Of a stretch of 64,000 nt of DNA, positions 11,224 to 25,500 are shown in pieces. Under the pieces are notes generated by a model. That model was not told the DNA's origin. It saw only the letters and a list, made by a program, of their open reading frames with translations, and made no database searches. The position numbers and the translations under genes were made by a program. Every line of letters begins with the position of its first letter. Within the stretch, counting starts at the first letter, position 1. Origin of the DNA: Cylicocyclus nassatus (Eukaryota; Nematoda; Chromadorea; Rhabditida; Strongylidae); assembly GCA_958299035.1 (NCBI GenBank), contig CATQJL010000223.1:49830302-49894301 (forward strand), read 5' to 3'.

Positions 11224-11580
11224 GAATGTACAGGGCATCCCAAATGTCTTGTGAACTAGCATTTCTTCTGACAAAAACGCAAAGGAACAACATAGAAGTA
11301 AAATTTTGTGCATACGTTACTAAAACAATAGCAAATACAATACAACATTCGAATTCCGTGATTGCGTCTTTTCTAATCAAAGAAAGCCTTCAAACTGTTG
11401 GCGATTGCCGCTGCCGTGGCACGTAGGTAATCTTCATGAAGTTCGTACCACACCTATATAGAAATAGTTTCTATCACTTAGAAAAATTGCAGAAGATAGA
11501 ACAAGCGTCCAGCTACAAACTGCTACAAAGAAAAAAATTTGTGACATCTAGGTTAAAATTATAGGAATTTTAATGCTGGT
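11224..11580. repeat. Dispersed repeat, copy 1
   Basis: This segment shares an ordered set of blocks with 63544-63890. It begins ACAGGGCATCCCAAA (ACAGGGTGGGGCAAAAGTC in the other copy), has TTCGTAC and CTACAAAGAAAAAA blocks inside, and ends near GGAATTTTAA. It is probably a degenerate DNA transposon of the ACAGGGTGTCCCAAA type. The family was not identified. Confidence 0.4.
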
Positions 11581-12470
11581 ATGTGTAGGATAGGGCACAT
11601 TAGTAATAAAACCAGAGGATTGGCTATGTCGCGGATTGGGCCCCCAGCTCCCAACGTTAGTGGTGTTACGGCTCTCCTGCATCGGCGAGGGGAGCCAGGG
11701 GTCCGCTCCACGAAAGAGTGAAGCGTATCAGGTGAGGTGGCTACCTGTGTAAATGCTACTTGTGCCTGCCACATGGGAACTCTATACACACGTAGGGGCC
11801 CTTGCCACCAGCCTGCTTAGTAAGTTACTCGACACCTGCGACTCAATCTTTTCTCCCAACTATCGACAGTTGGGGCGTGTACTTACAATCACGGCACTAC
11901 CCGGGGTCATTTCAGCCTTCCTACAGATGTTTCCACTAGGCTAGATTATAAGACACAACATTGATGACACAAATATCCCCGGAGCCACAGCCGAGCTGTG
12001 GCTCACCGCTTCAGTACAATTCACACGAGCAAAATGCCCACCATTTATCCACAACTAATCCCTAGACTCAAACACAATGGGGTGGAGCACAACCAGCCAA
12101 GATCTTACAACCCTAGGGGCCAGCAGTATCGAAAACCCCCCGAGGCGGTGTCGCCGGCATGTGCCAGGTGCGATCGCGCTCGGGGTTACCTCGTTAGCGC
12201 GGGGTGCCAGTCCTCCGTGGCGTAGATGGATGTGACGCGTGAGATGGGATTGGCGCTGTATCGACCGATGGCATTGAGACGAAGATGGAACCCGAACGCT
12301 CACGATGGCGACAGCAGCGTAGACTGACTACGTGACTTAAACGAAAGCTGCGCAGGTGAGAGAGGTGAGAGGCGGGACAGCGCGAGGACGGCGTTTCAGG
12401 ACCCCTTCGCAGCGCGGGGGCGGCCTCCTTTGAAGGAAGTCGCGAATCCGCGACAGGCTACAGCGACGTG
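11581..12470. other. GC-rich segment without recognisable gene
   Basis: This stretch is distinctly more GC-rich than its surroundings (for example 11635-11720 and 12120-12440). Reading frames on both strands are short and low-complexity. It resembles the decayed body or untranslated part of a retroelement, but no motif of reverse transcriptase or endonuclease was found. Confidence 0.35.
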
Positions 12471-15400
12471 TTATGAAACCATGTTCGTCATCCGAATTGA
12501 ATTAGATCATCAAAACAAACGAAGAGAAAATTCCTTTAGATCTGGTGACTGCTGCGGTGTTACAGATTTAGAATCAGTTTCAAAGACGTAGTGGCCATGG
12601 CATGCATTCAAAGTTCCCAGGTTTTTTCGCCTGCCTAAATGGAATAAATTGAATGCTCCCCTTGATTGTGGACCTGAAATGCACCACAGTGTTCCAAATA
12701 CTTCCAAAGCGGAATAAATCTTTTTTCCCAAAAAATAGATTGCGCTTTTAGTAAGTAATGGTTCAATAATTCATTTTCTTCAGATATATCTGATGATTAT
12801 TTTGGGCTAGCAAAGATATACTTTACAAAGGATGATTGCAGCATTCTATTGCATAAATTTGAAATCAAAAACATTAGTTATTAGTAAGTTATTGTAGTTC
12901 AAATTAGGCTACAAGACTTTCAAGACTTCCTGTATACGGTGAAAAAATTCTTATGCGGTAAAAAAAGGAGAGGGGGGGTCATTTCTATTCAAAAATGGCA
13001 TTGCATGCAGAAATGCACTCCAGTGTTCCTGGAATAAGAAATCGTCTCTTTTATGTAATGCAAAAACTTGAGTTTATAGCCGGATTGCTGCTTTTTGCCC
13101 AATGCGTTGCAACTACTTTTAGCTCCCCCTATTCAGAGGAAGCATGCTTGACTTCAAAATATCACTTAGCCATTGAACAATAGACAATGTAAGAAAATAG
13201 CTTCTATCCTTCCCTGCCATTGTCTATGTTTCCATGGAAAGAGCCGCAACTCACAATTTGCCGTTCTCATGTTCACATTCTCACTGAACAAAGCTCCAAA
13301 TGTAGTAACGAGTACATCCATCTGTATTGTGTTCTCATTGTTAGCAGTTCACGTCACAGCGGGACAAAAACCTCTCCCCACAGCAAGAACACAATTCCAA
13401 CTGGCACAACGTTAGAGAGACAGTGTGAGGATTCTACTACTTTTTATTGGCTTTATGTCTCATGTGGAGTACTTCGAAAAGCAGTGAAGCTTTCTGAAAG
13501 TACCCCGTTTCTCATTTGCAGCTCCATTTCTATTCCAAGCACGATGGCTCGATCAAGATGCTAGAAGAAGGCACGATTGGGAAGTTTTTCGGACTAGAGC
13601 TTGGAAATTCGCGTCAACTGGCCAGCTAAGAAAATACGAAGATATTGGCATCCCATTTTGAGTGTGACTTTTCTTTTCCTTCTGCTCCAACTGCTGCGTA
13701 AGAGTAGAAAGCCTAGGAAACTTCGAAAGTTATTTCGTAAAAGTCATTATTTACTGAACGTTCTATTATCGAAATTGAAATGAAATTTCTGAATAAAAAA
13801 AATTGAAAGATTCTGACAACTTCCTGAAGTTAATAGTCTCTCAGATGCCCTAACAAGCCATAAGGATCAATTTTCTCAAGGACTTTTACGTCTCAAACTT
13901 TCTTCCTGTGATCGTGTCCATCAACATATCTTGAGAAAATTTTGGAGAAGGTCCAATTTACCTTGAACATATTCTTTAAGCCAAAGCGTTTTCCTTACCT
14001 CAAAGTGTCTTTTACCATTAAAGGTAGCGTCAAGGCAAACCGCCGAGCCTCGTGGACCACGCCCACTTCCTCGCACGGCCAACCCCCTTGAAAGAATCTC
14101 CTCAGCTCTTGACTGTTTTCACGTGGCAAACGCAATCGAACTGATAGTGTCTACCTGTCCTAGCTTGCTTTCGACAAAAATAGCATCAGAAGCACTTGTC
14201 CGGGTTCTCACAAAATACCGTCAAAAAGGTAGTTTTTTGAGGAATACACGCTTTTTGATTGCTATAATTGGAATCAGCGCCATGAAAAAGCCTGGATAAC
14301 ACAAAAATATGAAAGTCGAGAATCGGACGCGCCTTTAAGATTGAGCAAACTCTGTGTTGTGAGCACTGGTATGCGCTTGCAAAGTATGTTTCACCTTCAA
14401 GACATGTTTATCAACCACTGTGATTCCGGTCTAAATTATCTTGCTCGAAGGGAAACTTTTCGATGACGTCAGAGTGGAGAAAGGAAATACCATATATCTA
14501 AAAAGGCTAATTTGGTTATACATTCTGCCTTTGGTCTCAGCAAGTGGTTACTCAAAGGCGGCGTCACACCAAATTCGGCTCCCGTGTTTTTGTTATTTAT
14601 CCGTTTCCTTGATTACATATGAAGTGAAACACGATTTGTGGTAGCCCTATTCTGAAGCCACAGACAATCAGTAGGTGGGTGGGCAGGCTTGACGGGGCGG
14701 GCGCGTCTTCATAGCAATTTTCTTCCAGGCCTATTTTCTCTATTCAGACACCACACTGAAGGATAGGACCAGCGCAGATGTCCCTCTCCTGTGGCCTATT
14801 TTCAAACTAGGTACCAATCGGAGAGGCATAGATTCTGCCTGGACGCTGCCTTCGAGGAGCAAGATATGCTTGGCCTCAAGGAGGACTTGAGTAGTTTCGC
14901 CTTTGTACTGCTCGCAGTCCTTTCTCTAAAAAACTCCAGTGATAATTCCACCGTTGCTGCTTACTAAATCAGATGCTAGGAATGTACGCCCTCTTCCCTG
15001 ATCCCACTCAGGTGCTTGCTCATCGCCACTAATGTTGTTTTCCTTTACTACACTAAGCCAGCATGAGGGGCGCTATAGGATGGAGCCACTACTTGTCAGT
15101 CGCTAACTTCTACGTAAATATAGGATTTCCTTTTCTTTCTTCTGTCCATCAAAAATTACCGAATATCCTGTTCAGAAGAGCTCTTTGTCCTCTTTCGAGC
15201 AGATTTGCTACGTTTTTTTTTTCAAATAAAACGAGATGCCAAATCCGGCTTGTATTACATTATTGAAACTATGATGCAAAAAAATATGACATTAGGTTGG
15301 CACAAAAGTTCTGTCACGGTATTTTCAGAGAAACTAATCCGTATTAAAGGCTTTCAAAATCTCCCGTTTGTGTAAAACTCAAGCAATGTATGTTTTGTAT

Positions 15401-15980
15401 TTCTAGTGTTTTCTTGAAATCTATCGTAAGCTTACATAGGCACCTTTAATCGGCAAATGTGCTAATCTGAGAAGAGTAACTCATAAGAAACTTATGTTGA
15501 CTGTTCAAATTACTGCAATGTTTTGAATAGTAAATAGCAAACTTTCATAATCAAAACGAAAAAATTTCTTCAGCTTCGCTCTCAAGCTTGCTTTCTAAAT
15601 ACCCTCAGTTAGTGTTCCAGCGCGCATGGTTTCCCTTTCTAGTGAGATTTGATCTATGTAAATGGTTGACGGCATCCAGGCAAAATCCATGTTCCTCCGA
15701 TTAGTACTTAGCTTACAAGAAGGCCGTAAGAGTAGAACCTCTGCGTTGGTGAGATCTTCTAATGTGGTCTTTGCTTGGAAAAAAATGGACCTGGAATCTG
15801 CGAAAGTGCTATCAAGCCACGCCCGTCCTATCAAACTCCACCCACCCAGGTACTGTAACTTGTCTGTGAATTCAGGATAGGACTTCCAGAAATCGGGTTT
15901 TGTTAGGGATTTTGCACATTTTGAACTTCAATCTGTAATCAGGGCCACAGACCGATTATTCTCCATTAGGAAGGATAATA
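12471..15980. other. No gene seen
   Basis: I found no conserved exon on either strand. Reading frames here are short and lack plausible splice context. A solo mariner-like end (TTAGGTTGGCACAAAAGTTC) is at about 15294. Confidence 0.45.
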
Positions 15981-16599
15981 TTAGGTCGTCCCAAAAGTTT
16001 TTTCGCACCATATTCAAAAATTCATAACTTCTAAATTTTCCAACCGATTTGATGCTTTTATTCTTATTTGGAGCGGTAGAAGAAAATTAGTCAAAGTTCA
16101 AATTTTCTTTGTAGGGTCATAAAAAATCTGAAACTCGCAAGAAAAATCTAAGCAGTTGGTGTTATAGATTCTATTACCTGCTCTTTCTAACTGTTCAAGG
16201 TTTGTGCTGATTGAGCGTCTCTATGAAAAATTAGATTTTCGAGAAAGTTGCCAAATTAAATCAAATTCGCCCTTTTGTATTGCTTGCTCGAAAATCATGA
16301 CTTTTCATAGACATGTTCAATCAGCACATTCTTTGCACAGTTAGAAAGAGCAGGTAATAGAACCAATAATACCGAATGCTCAGATTTTTGTTGCAAGTTT
16401 CAGATTCTTTATGACCACAGAAAATACAGAGAAAATTCGAATTTTGACTAATTTTCTTCTATCGCTCCTATCTATGCAAGAGATGTTCACTAGTAAGCAG
16501 CTAAGACCTTTCAAATAAATATAAAAGCAGTCAAATCGGTTTCCAAAAATCAGAAGTTATGCATTTTTGGATTTGGTGCGAAAAAACTTTCCGACCTAA
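15981..16599. mobile_element. Mariner-like palindromic MITE, complete
   Basis: The left end TTAGGTCGTCCCAAAAGTTT is mirrored by the right end finishing at 16599, with TA on both sides. The arms extend over most of the element and share internal blocks with the truncated element at 2800-3389 (for example the ACTAATTTTCTTCTATCGCT block), so both belong to one family. There is no coding capacity. Confidence 0.8.
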
Positions 16600-19500
16600 T
16601 AGATATCAAAATATAGACGCTGAATGAAGATGCGGTCACATCAACTTCGAAGACTGCTAAAACGTTTCTTTTCGATGACTCACTATTCGGAGCGGAAATT
16701 TCAAAAATAGATTCCACCTGTTGTCTATCATTTTTCAAATGGGTCACCTTGGAAAATATCCTCTTTCCCCTCTTCTAGGTAGACAGCTCGAAGCACTCAG
16801 TGTCTTAAACCATTCAGCCTGGTTGATGCAGGGTTTTAAGGCGCTGTAAAACGAAAGCAGATGGTGAAGCCATTATCCTGCACATGCTGTAAAATGCTAT
16901 AAAATTTTTATTTCCAATTTCTATTAGTGCTTTCGCATGGACAGTCGCAGTCTTTTATACGAGTTTCTTTTCTGTCTTCTGCCATTAAATCCGTAACGAA
17001 TCAACAGAGAATTCACCCTAAAATGGGGTGATTAGAAGTGATCGACAATAGCTAATAATGCAGACTTTATAGGTCAGTAAAATTTGTAGATTCTATGAAA
17101 ATCGAATCAGTCTTGCAAAAAAATTGCTTTGTAGTTTCCATGATGTTAGGAAAACAAACTTACAAAAAATTTGATAATTTTCTCAAAAATTTTAGACAGC
17201 GTACTACGTATAGGCGGCCGTTTTGCACTACAGTATCCAGCAGCTTCACTTTTCTCTCTCCCTTCCATCTGGTCAGGCAGAGCGTATTATTTCGTGACCG
17301 CGGTCCTGTGTGGAAATGCTCCGAGAGCACGGTCATGCAAACCATCCTAAGTCTGTCCCACTCCGGATCAAGCCAGAGTGATTGGAGTGATGCGTCGCAT
17401 ATGCGTCTGCCTCTTCAATCTCTTCACTCTCTCCTATCGTACGCATACGCAGCGCAAACCCCCTAGCGCTGCGAGAGCGCGAACTGGCACCAGCGTTTCG
17501 GCCTGATTTCCAGTGGGACAGACTATACAATTGGGTTACGCAGTATCCTCCACCGATCTCGTCACCCAACAAATATTTCTGGAACCACCACTGCATTAAT
17601 CGGTTCCGCATAGTTATAGTTACACCTACCCCTAAAGCAATTTCCGACGCAAGGCATGCGCATGGCGCAGTATGCATAGGAACTAGAGGAATTATATGTC
17701 GCTTTTCAATTGGGAATGAGGGGTATGAAGGTTTTTGAGTTCACAAATTCACACCAGTTCGCAGTTGCGCTCTGATAAAATTAGGCATGGCTTCAAAAGA
17801 AGGAATTCTGTGATGAGACTTTCGTGGTAGGTTTTTTGGTACTCAACAGTGAATCTGGGGTCTTGCGTTTTCGATGACTTTGAAGAATGTTCTTAGAACT
17901 GTATTTTTGCATTTATTCTACTATTTATTTATCTTATATTACCTTATTTTATCTTTATATTCTGACTATTTATTAGTTCTCGAGTTCTCGCCTGTTTACT
18001 GTCTTACAGGAAGAAAGTTTCAAACAGATTCGAGTTTTAAGGCTTTGCCAGGTGGGCTCCGGTTGATATGTGCTCGATAAAATTGCTATGAAAATGTTTG
18101 AAACAAAATTTCATTTTCAGTTTGTAGAAATCCTGATGACGTGTTTGCGTGACTCAAATGAATTCAGTAGCATACAGCAATTTCACTACTTATTCTTTTT
18201 CTGTTATTTCCTCACGAATGGAACCAGAAATAGAGAAATCCTTTATTAGGTAAAGCTAAGGATAGTAAGTTTGTGGAGAGTTTGTTCCTCCCCTCCTTTG
18301 TGTTCCTGCACTTCTTGAAAACAATAAAAATGCTGCAGCAGCTGAGATAACAATCTAAGCTTCTCCTCCACGTGCAACCTTTAACGCTAAATTGGCTCGT
18401 AAATCTCGTCCGTCCGAGATTGTCGCTTTCGCCATGCACTTGCAGCGAACAACATTCCAATCGTGGGAACCCTGTGCCAAAACTGTCGTTTTCACCCAAC
18501 GGGAAGGACATCAACAAAGCATTAACCTAACGCATATGCGAGCGCAAAATCATGCCCTGAGGACAGCAGCAGCAGCTGGATGGCTGTATGAGGCGATGGC
18601 CGTGAGTGGCTTGGGGGGGGGGGTTGAGAGGGAGAGGAGGGCGAGGGGAGAGCCGCTGCCGTGGGCAGCCGTCGTCGCCGTCGGGGCCCCGGCTCCTCTG
18701 CCAGCTAATCGATGCCTTTGCCCGGCACTCGCCAGCCCCCCGCCCGCGTACTGCCCCTACGGCAGGTAAAATGCGCTCTTCGCGCTGCTGCTCATCAGCA
18801 CCTCCTGCCTCATTAAATCTCGCCTAGCCGTTACTCGTGTCGACAGCGTCGAGTCGTCCCGTGTACGGGGCCCGTCGGCTTTTAGCTCCCCCTCAAATGC
18901 CAGCCAGTCTTTTTCGCTTGATTGAAAAAGAATAAAATTGGCGGATACAGTCAAAGTTCCATCTGCTGAGCGCCAACATCTGCTCTCGCGTAAAAGACGA
19001 AAGGCGCATACTGTAGCTACAGTACCTCCTATTTGACCGCAGTGTTTCTTTCCGCTAACATTTTGAACACGTTGTTACCGGCATTCTTCAACTTGTTCAA
19101 CCTGCAAAATCCGAGTATAAAAAAACGCTATATTTTTGCTCTTATTAAATTTTATCGGACACTCTTTGTGCGCCGAAGAAAAATAATTGAAGTCAAATTA
19201 ATGTGTTGGTCACATTTTGCAATAGAAAAGAGCTTTTTTACACTACTTCCTCCATCAGAAATTCTGGCCTTAGTTGGTAAGAATAAAAATAAGGTACTCC
19301 TTACTTTTCAACGAATGCTATTAATACTATTATCATATATATATTCGCCAGCTTTAGTTCGCTTTTCATTGCATGATTTTTGAAGATTCGATGAAGAAAT
19401 ATAACTACCTTTCTGTACTATCTCATTGTCAAAAATGTAATTTGTCTTCAAACAGTACCTGATTCTCCTTCACCTACTCCTTTCAAAGATGTCATACATT

Positions 19501-22500
19501 CCTAAAGAAATGAGACCATAACAATCTGAAGTGTCAAAAATGACTGGCATTACTTTTTTTAGCATTATTTTTTCAAATTTCTTATATGTCAATGTGTGAC
19601 TACAGTATACTTCAGACAAATATATTTTAGGAGGTCGTTCTGGAACCGTTCATACTGTAAGCAACGCAAAAAAGCAAGCGAGAAATAGATTACAAAGCAC
19701 AAGACTCACATTTGTATTCGTTCTTTTTCTCGACACTCCCCACGCGACTGAAGAACTTTGTAAAGGGTTGAACAGCTGTGATACATAAATTTCATGTAAC
19801 AGCAAACACTGCGGACAACCAGAAATATTTTAGCTTAGCTATCAATCTTGCTCACTCTCTCAAAGATTTTCCACTTGTTTCTTCCTGTATTCTTGATTTT
19901 TGGTATGCTTCGAATGGAGGTTTTTGACGCTAATCCTGCAGTTCGTGATTGTTTTCTATAGTTTTTATGCTCGTCCCTAATCCTTCTACAGTAGCCTTCG
20001 TTTCGCACTGCTTCTATATCACAATTTGCGTCATGTATACCCCTTTTTCTGCTAGATGCAGTGCACTTTTTTTCTGCTATATGCACTCATTTAGCGGAAT
20101 GTTGCCTATTTCCAATTATGAAAAGTTAGAAGGGGCTTTCTTGGCTGTCGAAATGAGTAGCTTATCCTAAACTATTTTTATATCGTCATAATTTCCTGCA
20201 AATCATATCCAAATGTCATGTAGTACAATTGCATTTCAAGTACGAAAACACAATCAGTCTGTAGATGGGGGAAGAGTTCGCAAAGCTATTGCCAAAGGAA
20301 ACGACAATAATTGAATTTTGTGCACTCCGATCAGAATATGAAGAGACTATCATTTCAACAAAAGATTTTGCTCGCAGACTTTCAAAATAAGTTAAGCAAT
20401 CTGCGGTATGTACAATATCAGCTCCTTAAAAAAAAGGCTTTTTTGGAGGTTCAAATACCAGAGAACAGAACACAGACCGCTTTATATACAAATTTCCACA
20501 AGCTCTTTTATTATTCGAATACTCTTTATGCAGCCAGTATCTTGGCAAAAGCTTTAAAGAGACTTTGCTCAAAGTATTTTTTCCATGCTAAGAAAATGAC
20601 TTAACCACCGTATAGGAAAAATTTTTTGGCTCGCTTAACGTCCTCAGAAAAAGTTCTTTTACAGCCAATTTGATCTAGAAACTTATCCTATTTGATCGCA
20701 AGTGAAGCAAGTTTTTCGCCTAGGTTTACAAGACTTGTGAACCACTTGTGGAATTACTAAATATTGTAAAATTTTGAAATGGCCTAATCTCACGAGTATA
20801 AGACGCACGTTATTTAAAAACTCGACCAGCCTGAACACACGAAAAAATTTCGCGACCAATGCACCTTCTACCGTGTTGCTCCTTACCTAAAAGAATTGTA
20901 CAGCAAAGGGGTCGTTTTGCAAAGCACATCGAAGCGGCTAAGTTGCTTGCTTTGAAAAATGAAGAAGGTGAGTCTCGTGCTTGTAAAATTAGGGTAGTTC
21001 CTGTTATTTGGGGCATTTTTCAGTGTGCTATGTAAATAAAAATGTACAAAAATCCGTCGAAGTTTTGTTTTGATTTGTCGCTGCAATATCGAAAAACGCC
21101 GATATAAGCGTCACACTTGACCTTTAATAGTCCTATTTTGCAGTTCGCCAAACTTGTACGTTCATTGCTGCGCCAAGCGCTGCAGTTCTCGAACGTTTGT
21201 TGCTATTTTTTAGCAAAAAAATTAAGTTTTAAGAGGGGAAACTCGGCAAGCAGACATCATACGTCGTTGTGTAGACGGAAGCGACTCTTTATAGCTCAGA
21301 AAAGCTCGTTGACGCACTGAATCGCTGAAGTGCACTGGAATGGAATTCATCCATCACTTCACCTTATAGACAGCCTATTCCTTAGCCGATCAACAAAACG
21401 AGAATGGCTTTTCCGGAGACGGAAGAATTCGGCTTAGATAAGAAAGTAAGTGATGAGTCATCTAGGGACCACAGTCGCCCCCAGCCCAGCTAGTTTTGGC
21501 TGGTTTTCTCGCATGACCGACTTCCGTCACGGGGTGCGGGGTGGCGGCAGAAATTGCCCTGAATTTTCTCGGCTCAAGGCGTGGAGGGAAACGACATCGA
21601 TTCTCCCTCTCCAATCAGCGCCGGTTCAGTGTCGTCGCCTCGGCTGCGGTGCCGCCGCCGCCGCCGCGAGTGCCTCTTCTCTCTTCAGCCCCCGGCCCCC
21701 GGCCCCTTCCTGTGCTGCTCTGCTGTGCTCATCTCGGATTCTCACAACACTCGCATCGATCGCTGTGTCTCCTTATTTGGAATGTGTGATGATGTATCTT
21801 GGCGGCCGCACGGGTAATTTGACGAAACAATGATTGATTTCCGCCTAGGACTAACCGGACAAATTCTGCAGAGAAAAGTGCAAACGCCGGAAGCAGTGGC
21901 GTTCAATTTGTCATTTTTGAAAAATTGTAAGAAAAAAGAGTAAAGAGCAGGGGGAGGGGCCTCTAGACGTCCAGGAAAATATCACAAAAGTTTGCACTAA
22001 AAGATAATGACGTGAAGAGATTGTTCCAAATCTACGCACACATTACTTGTTGCTATGGAAAGAAATACGATGCACGAAAAGTGTCACGTCGATAGAACCG
22101 CCTAGGCAACGCGACACGCATAACCCCGCTCAAAAAGGGGCTATTTCGATTTGAGAGCCCGTAAATTCCGAAGGACTCAAGCCATTCATCTTGGCTCGAA
22201 ATTCCCAAAAAAACCGCGTTCAGAGGGAGATAAGGTAGTGATTACATGGCCCACAAATCTCTTTCTAGCGAACAAGAAGAAATCAAATATGGGCTTTGCG
22301 CATGGATAATTTATGGCGATTATATGCAAAAGCACTCGTGAGCCACCGTAATTCGCCAGTTTGCGCCGAAGATTTTTTTGCTAAGGGTCTAAGGATCTCA
22401 AGCCTTCATGCAGTCTTCATTAACATTTCCTTGTCTGAGGAAAGTGGCCAGAACTCTGCTGTTTCTAATTTCCGAGTTTCCTTACACGATCATTATGCTC

Positions 22501-25500
22501 AAGAGACTTCAAAGCGCTTTGTTCGAGTTCGAAATTCATATTTCTTTTTTTTTGTTCCATCGGAAAAGTTTCATTTCTCAATCATCCTTTAGCGGTAATT
22601 CAATTGTAATTCAGCGGTTCTTCCTCAGTGAAGAGTTTTGACTTTTGTGCGACTCAATAATTTCTCAATGAACATTCATATGCCATGACATCATCACTGT
22701 CGCCATGCATCTTCATTTTTCTAGATTAATGCATATTCTTTTGTTGAGGAATGTACCATATGTGATGAGAAGAAAAACGAATTGACGTGGACTGTCACTT
22801 ATTCTTGGAGCATTTTTACTCAAGCAATCGCCATGTCACTTTTGATACTTAGAAGGGTGTTCATTCTATAATTATGTTTTATGCCTTAAAGGTTAAGCTT
22901 TCATATCTTTTCATTTATCAAGTTGACTCACCTAATCTACTACTTTCATTTCTTCTACTTCTTTTTTTGCATTTTTTTGCTCAGTCATGTGCAGCTATAA
23001 GTAGCAGCAATTACTGTAGAACGATACGGCATTTTTAGATCTCCGAAAAAAAAAGTCTTGGATGAAATTGAACTGACAGATTTTCCGTATCTTCTTATCG
23101 AAAATTTTCTGGAACTATTAGAGAGCGTTTCTCTCATCCATATGCGAAGATGTTCTGAATTTGGAAAAAAAACGCAGTACGGATCAGCATGGTTCAGTAT
23201 GGATAAAAGATCTCGTTTTTGGGTCGTTCGGTAGAACTTCTTCAAAAACTCACTACATTTTTAGAAAGGAAAAAAGATCACTTCGAAGATAAAATATGGT
23301 TTGGAACAATCTACATAATACTCCCTCTATTAGTTAATCACTTGTTTTGCGCTTAAGTTATACTTCAGATGGTCTATCTTTCTTTATTCTAGATATTATT
23401 GAATCGCTTTTAATGTAAAACGTTTTCAAATATCAATTCAATGAAAGGATTCTCACTATGCAGAATAAGGTTTTTACATCCATGCACACAGATAAACTAT
23501 TATAGCAGTACACTTTTTATTTGTTTACTCATTTGTTACACTCGTGATGCACCCAAAAAAGAAAAATGCACAGAAAATCAAACAAGCTAGATGTTAGCTA
23601 GTCAAAACAGCGGGAAAAAAGGGCAGGATATGGAACAGTTTCTGTGCTTGTTTACTCAAAGAAATTTAGTTATTGAATCAATTTTCCTACAAGAAAGTAC
23701 CTGTGTCCTTTTGCAAATACAATTACCTCCGAATAAACCGTGAAAATGCGTATCATGCACGTGTGAAGTAATATTTTGACGGCAGTTATGATTCATCGCA
23801 GAAAGTCACAGAACAATCATCGACACTTACAATCCTCGTCATGCGTGTCGGAGGGCATGAACATGCCATCGAACATGCCCCTACCATCCGACCCCCCCCC
23901 CCCTCTCCCCCTCCCACTTGTCTTTATTGTAATATCGACTTTATTCGGAGAAAACCTTCAAAACCTTCATGCAATGGCTGTAATACTCTCTCGTGTCGCG
24001 TAATTCATCGTAATTTGGTCTTGCGTTGTTCGGAATAGAATTTTCCAATCAAATTTCTTGCTGAAATGTGTTCATTCCTAACTTAATTCTCTTTCTCCTG
24101 CTCTTACATTTATATCAGGTTGGAACATAAGTTTGCACCAAGATTTCCGAATCGTAAATTCATCCAGGTTTTATGAATCTTTTTCACACAATCTTTCCTT
24201 CAGATTTGATGAATTTATTTGATTCAGTTTGAGAGGTATAGGAGAAAAATTACGCCCTTTAATTGTGCTCTGTATTAAACTTATTATAATCATGTCATTA
24301 AAATGAAAGGCATTAAAGATGAATATATCGTATTTTTGAGTTTTATTTTTTCGAAAAATCTCGGTCGTTAAAATGCTAGAAACTCCAAGAACTTCTAATT
24401 TTACTTTTGTTGCACATTTTGACCGACTCTTCCTAACCTATGTGAATTTGTACTGATAGGACGTCTCCACAACAGATTGTGTCTTCAATTATTTACTTTG
24501 ATTTTGCTGGAAATAAGAATATTTGTAATAAAAAAAAATACACATTTATGTACAGCGACAAACTGTAGTGCCGAATTTTGACTGAAATATTCAGGATTTT
24601 TGGTACCACATCTGTGTTCTAATCGCTATTTAAGCTGGCATAATTCTACCGTAATGCTCGGTTTTTCCTCAACTTCCTTCTCATAAAATCAACTACGCGC
24701 GACTAATCCGCTACTGGCGGCAAGTGGCTCCCCATGTTTACCGCATTTATTCCTCCAACTAACTCAGATTACGTCTTACCGCAAATCACAATCGCAAGCT
24801 AAGCCCTTTTTCTCCCCCCTCCCCTTCCAATCCATTTGTGAGCAGTACAAGAATTTATGCTTATTTTCCATCATAGCCATTTTTCGCTGGGTCATTGTTG
24901 ACTAAGCGCTGTAAAATTTTATTGCACTTTCCTATGTTTGATCTTCTCCTCTTGATTTTGAATTCTTCTTGATCTGTTAATTGAGAAGTTGTGGATGGAG
25001 GAAGTTTACTTGAAGGCGAAATTGACTGCGCTTAGTCCCCTTACCGAGGAGATGGATGACAAATTTAAAAATGGCCTATATGAGGTGGGTTGTGCAAATG
25101 ATAGTTCCTTACCTGTAAGCCAAAATGATTTCTTAATTTTTTGAAATTTAAATAAGCTTTGCAAAAAAAATTAGGGGCGTTAGTCATTTTAGGTCAGTGA
25201 GAAATTTGGAGGACTAATGACATTTGAGAAAATTTTTGTTGTAACCCCCCCCCAAAAAAAAATTTTTTTCGGCAACATTGTTCGATTCTTAGAGCATATA
25301 GCTGTTATCTTTTAGGAATCCAGTTCTGGGCATTTGCCATACTCCAACTTAGAACTCGGCAGAGTTTGCCATTTTCCTATTTTATTTTACATGAATGGCT
25401 ACTTGTGCCAGCGCTGTATGACATTCTTAACACATTGATGACCATGCAGATTTTTGAGTTGTCTGCCTTCTGGGACCAAGGCCTCTCACGGACCAGTCAA

